The position numbers and the translations under genes are program-made. Shown one piece after another: positions 6,072 to 8,323 of a stretch of DNA of 8,323 nucleotides. Source of the DNA: an uncultured Porphyromonadaceae bacterium (GTDB lineage Bacteria; Bacteroidota; Bacteroidia; Bacteroidales; Muribaculaceae); contig URMA01000111.1 in the NCBI GenBank assembly GCA_900548875.1, positions 1 through 8,323 on the forward strand, given 5' to 3'. Under the pieces are notes generated by a model. It had not been told where the DNA came from and did not search any database. It worked only from the letters and a program-made list of their open reading frames with translations. The stretch's first letter is position 1. Each line of letters begins with the position of its first letter.

Positions 6072-7616
6072 ATGGAAAAAAACGGCACTATATTGTGGGC
6101 TGACGATGAGATTGATTTGCTCAAACCCCATATCATGTTTTTGAAGCAGAAAGGCTATGAAGTGACGACGGTCAACAACGGCAGCGATGCGCTCGACTGT
6201 GTGGCGGAACAGCATTTCGACCTGGTGATACTCGACGAGAACATGCCGGGTATCAGTGGTCTGGAGGCGTTGTCGCAAATCAAGCAGCTGCACCCCGACG
6301 TGCCGGTGATTATGATTACGAAGAGCGAGGAGGAAAACATCATGAACCAGGCTATCGGCAACAAGATTGCCGACTACCTGATCAAGCCGGTCAATCCGAA
6401 TCAGATTCTCATGTCGCTCAAAAAGAATCTGCATTCGGGAACGCTTGTGTCGCAAAAGGCCACATCCGACTATCAGCAGGAATTCCGCCGCATTACGGAA
6501 CAAATCAACGAGTCGTATACCATCGAGGACTGGTATGAGCTCTATAAAAAGCTCGTGTTTTGGGAAATGGAGCTGGCTCAGACGGAAACGAATATGGACG
6601 AACTGCTGCTGATGCAGAAGAACGAGGCCAATTCTACGTTCTGCAAGTTTGTGAAAAAGAACTATGAGACGTGGGTGACGACCGACAAGCACCCGCTGAT
6701 GAGCCATGAGATTTTCAAGACAAAGGTGTTTCCGCTGCTCGATGCCGGGGAAAAGGTGTTCTTCATTCTGATCGACAATTTCCGCCTCGACCAGTGGCGT
6801 ATCATCAAGCCTATTCTGTCGGAATATTTCAACGTGGAGGAGGATCTCTATTGCAGTATTCTGCCGACGGCCACGCAATATGCCCGCAATGCCATTTTCT
6901 CGGGGCTGATGCCGTTGCAGATTGCAAAGATGTTTCCCGAGCTGTGGGTGGACGAGGACTCGGAAGAAGGCAAGAACCTGAACGAATCGCCGCTTATCCA
7001 GACGCAGCTCGACCGCTTCCGCAAACGCTATAAGTTTTCCTACAACAAGGTGTATGAAACCTCTTACGGCGAAAAACTGCTGCAAAATTTCGGCAATTTT
7101 GCCAACTACGACCTGAACGTGATTGTGTTCAACTTTATCGACATGCTTTCGCATGCGCGTACGGAGTCGAAGATGATTCGCGAACTGGCTGTCAACAATG
7201 CCGCTTACCGTTCGATTACGGAATCCTGGTTCCGCCATTCGTCGGCCATCGAACTGATGAAGCGCATTGCCGAAAGCGGAGCGCGCATCGTGCTGACTAC
7301 GGACCACGGCACTATCCGTGTCGACAATCCCATCAAGGTCATCGGCGACAAGAATACAAATACGAACCTGCGCTACAAGGTGGGCAAGAACTTGAGCTAC
7401 AACGAACGCCAGGTTTACGAAATAAAGCGTCCGGAACGCTACGGACTGCCTTCGCCCAATGTGTCGTCGACCTACATCTTTACGCTGAACAACGATTTCT
7501 TTGCTTATCCGAACAACTACAACTACTACGTCCAGTACTATAAGGACACATTCCAGCATGGCGGCATCTCAATGGAGGAAATGTTGGTGCCGATTGTGAC
7601 GATGAAGGCAAAATAG
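6072..7616 (+). CDS. porX: PorX: response regulator with receiver and PglZ-type phosphatase/phosphodiesterase domain
   Basis: This encodes 514 residues from ATG 6072; an in-frame TTG at 6063 would add three. Residues 1-120 form a receiver domain with acidic pair D11/D12, phospho-acceptor D55 (VILDENMPG), T83 and K105. A helical linker (about 121-225) leads into an alkaline-phosphatase-superfamily PglZ domain. Candidate metal and catalytic residues are present: D235 (LIDNFRLDQW), T268 (PTATQYARNAIFSG), D357 and H361 (FIDMLSHAR), D411 and H412 (TTDHGTIR), and H496 (QHGGISMEEMLVP). From memory, P. gingivalis PorX is phosphorylated at D58, has active-site T271, hydrolyses oligonucleotides in a zinc-dependent way and acts with the kinase PorY in controlling type IX secretion. 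The spacing of residues here agrees with that numbering at a constant offset of 3-4. No DNA-binding output domain is present. It has its own promoter and a gene 9 bases downstream. Confidence 0.93.
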   Translation: MEKNGTILWADDEIDLLKPHIMFLKQKGYEVTTVNNGSDALDCVAEQHFDLVILDENMPGISGLEALSQIKQLHPDVPVIMITKSEEENIMNQAIGNKIADYLIKPVNPNQILMSLKKNLHSGTLVSQKATSDYQQEFRRITEQINESYTIEDWYELYKKLVFWEMELAQTETNMDELLLMQKNEANSTFCKFVKKNYETWVTTDKHPLMSHEIFKTKVFPLLDAGEKVFFILIDNFRLDQWRIIKPILSEYFNVEEDLYCSILPTATQYARNAIFSGLMPLQIAKMFPELWVDEDSEEGKNLNESPLIQTQLDRFRKRYKFSYNKVYETSYGEKLLQNFGNFANYDLNVIVFNFIDMLSHARTESKMIRELAVNNAAYRSITESWFRHSSAIELMKRIAESGARIVLTTDHGTIRVDNPIKVIGDKNTNTNLRYKVGKNLSYNERQVYEIKRPERYGLPSPNVSSTYIFTLNNDFFAYPNNYNYYVQYYKDTFQHGGISMEEMLVPIVTMKAK

Positions 7617-7625
7617 GGCAGATCG

Positions 7626-8323
7626 ATGGCAACGCGGGGAGTGATAGCTGACAAGGATTTCGGGCGCATCGTGCTGCGTACCCGGCGTGGGGCGCGTGGG
7701 GTGACCATGCGTGTGAAACCCGACGGGCTGTATGTGACGGTACCGTTCATGAGCCGTACCGACGAGGCGATGAAAGTGGTGGAACAGTACCGTGCGAAAC
7801 TGCTGGAAGGCTATCGTAAAGTCAAGCCCGCCGCGATGGATGCCGATTTTCGTATCGATGCACCGTGTTTCAGGCTTTCGCTACGGCCGTCAGCGTCGCG
7901 CCATTTTATGCTTCGCCGCACCGACGACGGCGCTATGATTTTCTATCCTTCCGGTGCCGATTTTGCCGACAGCCGTGTCCAGCAGTTGCTGAAAGCGGGT
8001 GTCCTGCGGGCATTGAAGATAGCGGCGGCCGATTTCCTTCCGCCGTTGCTCGACGAGTGGTCGCAGCGCTTCAATCTTCCGTACAACAAAGTGAAAATCA
8101 ACGGCGCACGGACACGTTGGGGCAGTTGCTCGGCGGCACGTACCATTAACCTTTCCTGCTATCTGATGCTCCTGCCTCCGCATTTGATGGACTATGTGCT
8201 TCTCCACGAACTCACACATACGCGCGAAATGAACCACGGCCCGAAATTCTGGGCGTTGCTCGACAGCATGACCGGCGGCCCGGGGACCGCCAAAGCGCTC
8301 CGAGGCGAGCTGCGGAACTTCTC
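7626..8323 (+). CDS. YgjP/DUF45-type (M48-like) zinc metallopeptidase, 3'-truncated by the window
   Basis: The frame is open from ATG 7626 to the last base, giving 232 residues with no stop, so the C-terminus is outside the window, probably by only a few residues. The start lies 9 bases after the porX stop, so the two are likely cotranscribed. Near the N-terminus is a beta-rich section (GRIVLRTRRGARGVTMRV, then GLYVTVP), typical of the family. Then come the family signature RTRWGSCS (162-169) and INLSCYLMLLPP. The zinc site HELTH has H194, E195 and H198, with third ligand H204 in MNHGPKFW. All expected catalytic residues are intact. E. coli YgjP belongs to this family (Pfam YgjP-like metallopeptidase); I recall it being assigned a UTP pyrophosphatase activity, so a protease role should not be assumed. 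It has no signal peptide and is likely cytoplasmic. Confidence 0.88.
   Translation, partial: MATRGVIADKDFGRIVLRTRRGARGVTMRVKPDGLYVTVPFMSRTDEAMKVVEQYRAKLLEGYRKVKPAAMDADFRIDAPCFRLSLRPSASRHFMLRRTDDGAMIFYPSGADFADSRVQQLLKAGVLRALKIAAADFLPPLLDEWSQRFNLPYNKVKINGARTRWGSCSAARTINLSCYLMLLPPHLMDYVLLHELTHTREMNHGPKFWALLDSMTGGPGTAKALRGELRNF

Noticed and set aside
6054..7559. Long - strand open frame opposite porX, and similar ones opposite the PorW-like gene (1245-2378, 2499-3404)
   Set aside because: These are reverse shadows of GC-rich genes. Their translations are rich in H, R, V and L with no recognisable domain, and the + strand frames have clear domains.
6072..7616. PglZ domain as a sign of a BREX-type phage defence system
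   Set aside because: The receiver plus PglZ arrangement at this length is PorX. No brxA/B/C, pglX methylase or lon-like gene is nearby.

Overview
The window looks like chromosome from a member of the Bacteroidota, most likely the order Bacteroidales. Three things support this: PorW/SprE-type and PorX-type genes, which are largely confined to that phylum; a lipoprotein signal of Bacteroidota style; and two promoters that fit the Bacteroides-type pattern TTTG, 19-20 bases, TAnnTTTG. Every convincing gene is on the + strand. The core genes are fairly GC-rich: hand counts of two 60-base lines gave about 55-63%. I cannot name a genus.

Layout. (1) 2-304 is the 3' part of a small, cysteine-containing conserved protein of unknown function. 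(2) 336-1148 encodes an ABC-3 family (ZnuB/MntB-like) metal-transport permease. (3) 1206-4067 encodes a 953-residue TPR lipoprotein of the PorW/SprE family, with a TTG start. (4) 4071-4304 is a tiny two-helix membrane protein, 3 bases downstream and apparently in the same transcript. (5) 4336-4376 is a strong stem-loop terminator that closes this leftward block. (6) 4487-4618 is an array of four promoter-like units repeating every 33 bases; only the last unit has a full -7 box. (7) 4631-5977 is an AAA_14/DUF4143 ATPase of visibly lower GC, driven by that array. (8) 6016-6047 is a second consensus promoter. (9) 6072-7616 encodes PorX, a receiver plus PglZ-type phosphodiesterase/phosphatase response regulator, with all phosphorylation and metal-site residues I could look for in place. 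(10) 7626 to the window end is a YgjP/DUF45-type zinc metallopeptidase, cut by the window edge and tightly coupled to porX.

How the parts fit. PorW/SprE and PorX are both known from type IX secretion and gliding (T9SS). PorX is a regulator, and PorW/SprE is an outer-membrane lipoprotein needed for secretion. Finding them about 2 kb apart suggests they were once, or still are, functional neighbours. No other T9SS gene (porK/L/M/N, sov, porY, sigP) is visible here. The ATPase lies between them as a self-contained unit with its own promoter array, a terminator before it and a fresh promoter after it. This looks like an inserted accessory gene in an otherwise conserved block.

The most unusual item is the repeated promoter array in front of the ATPase. 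The rest of the window is recognisable core Bacteroidota content.
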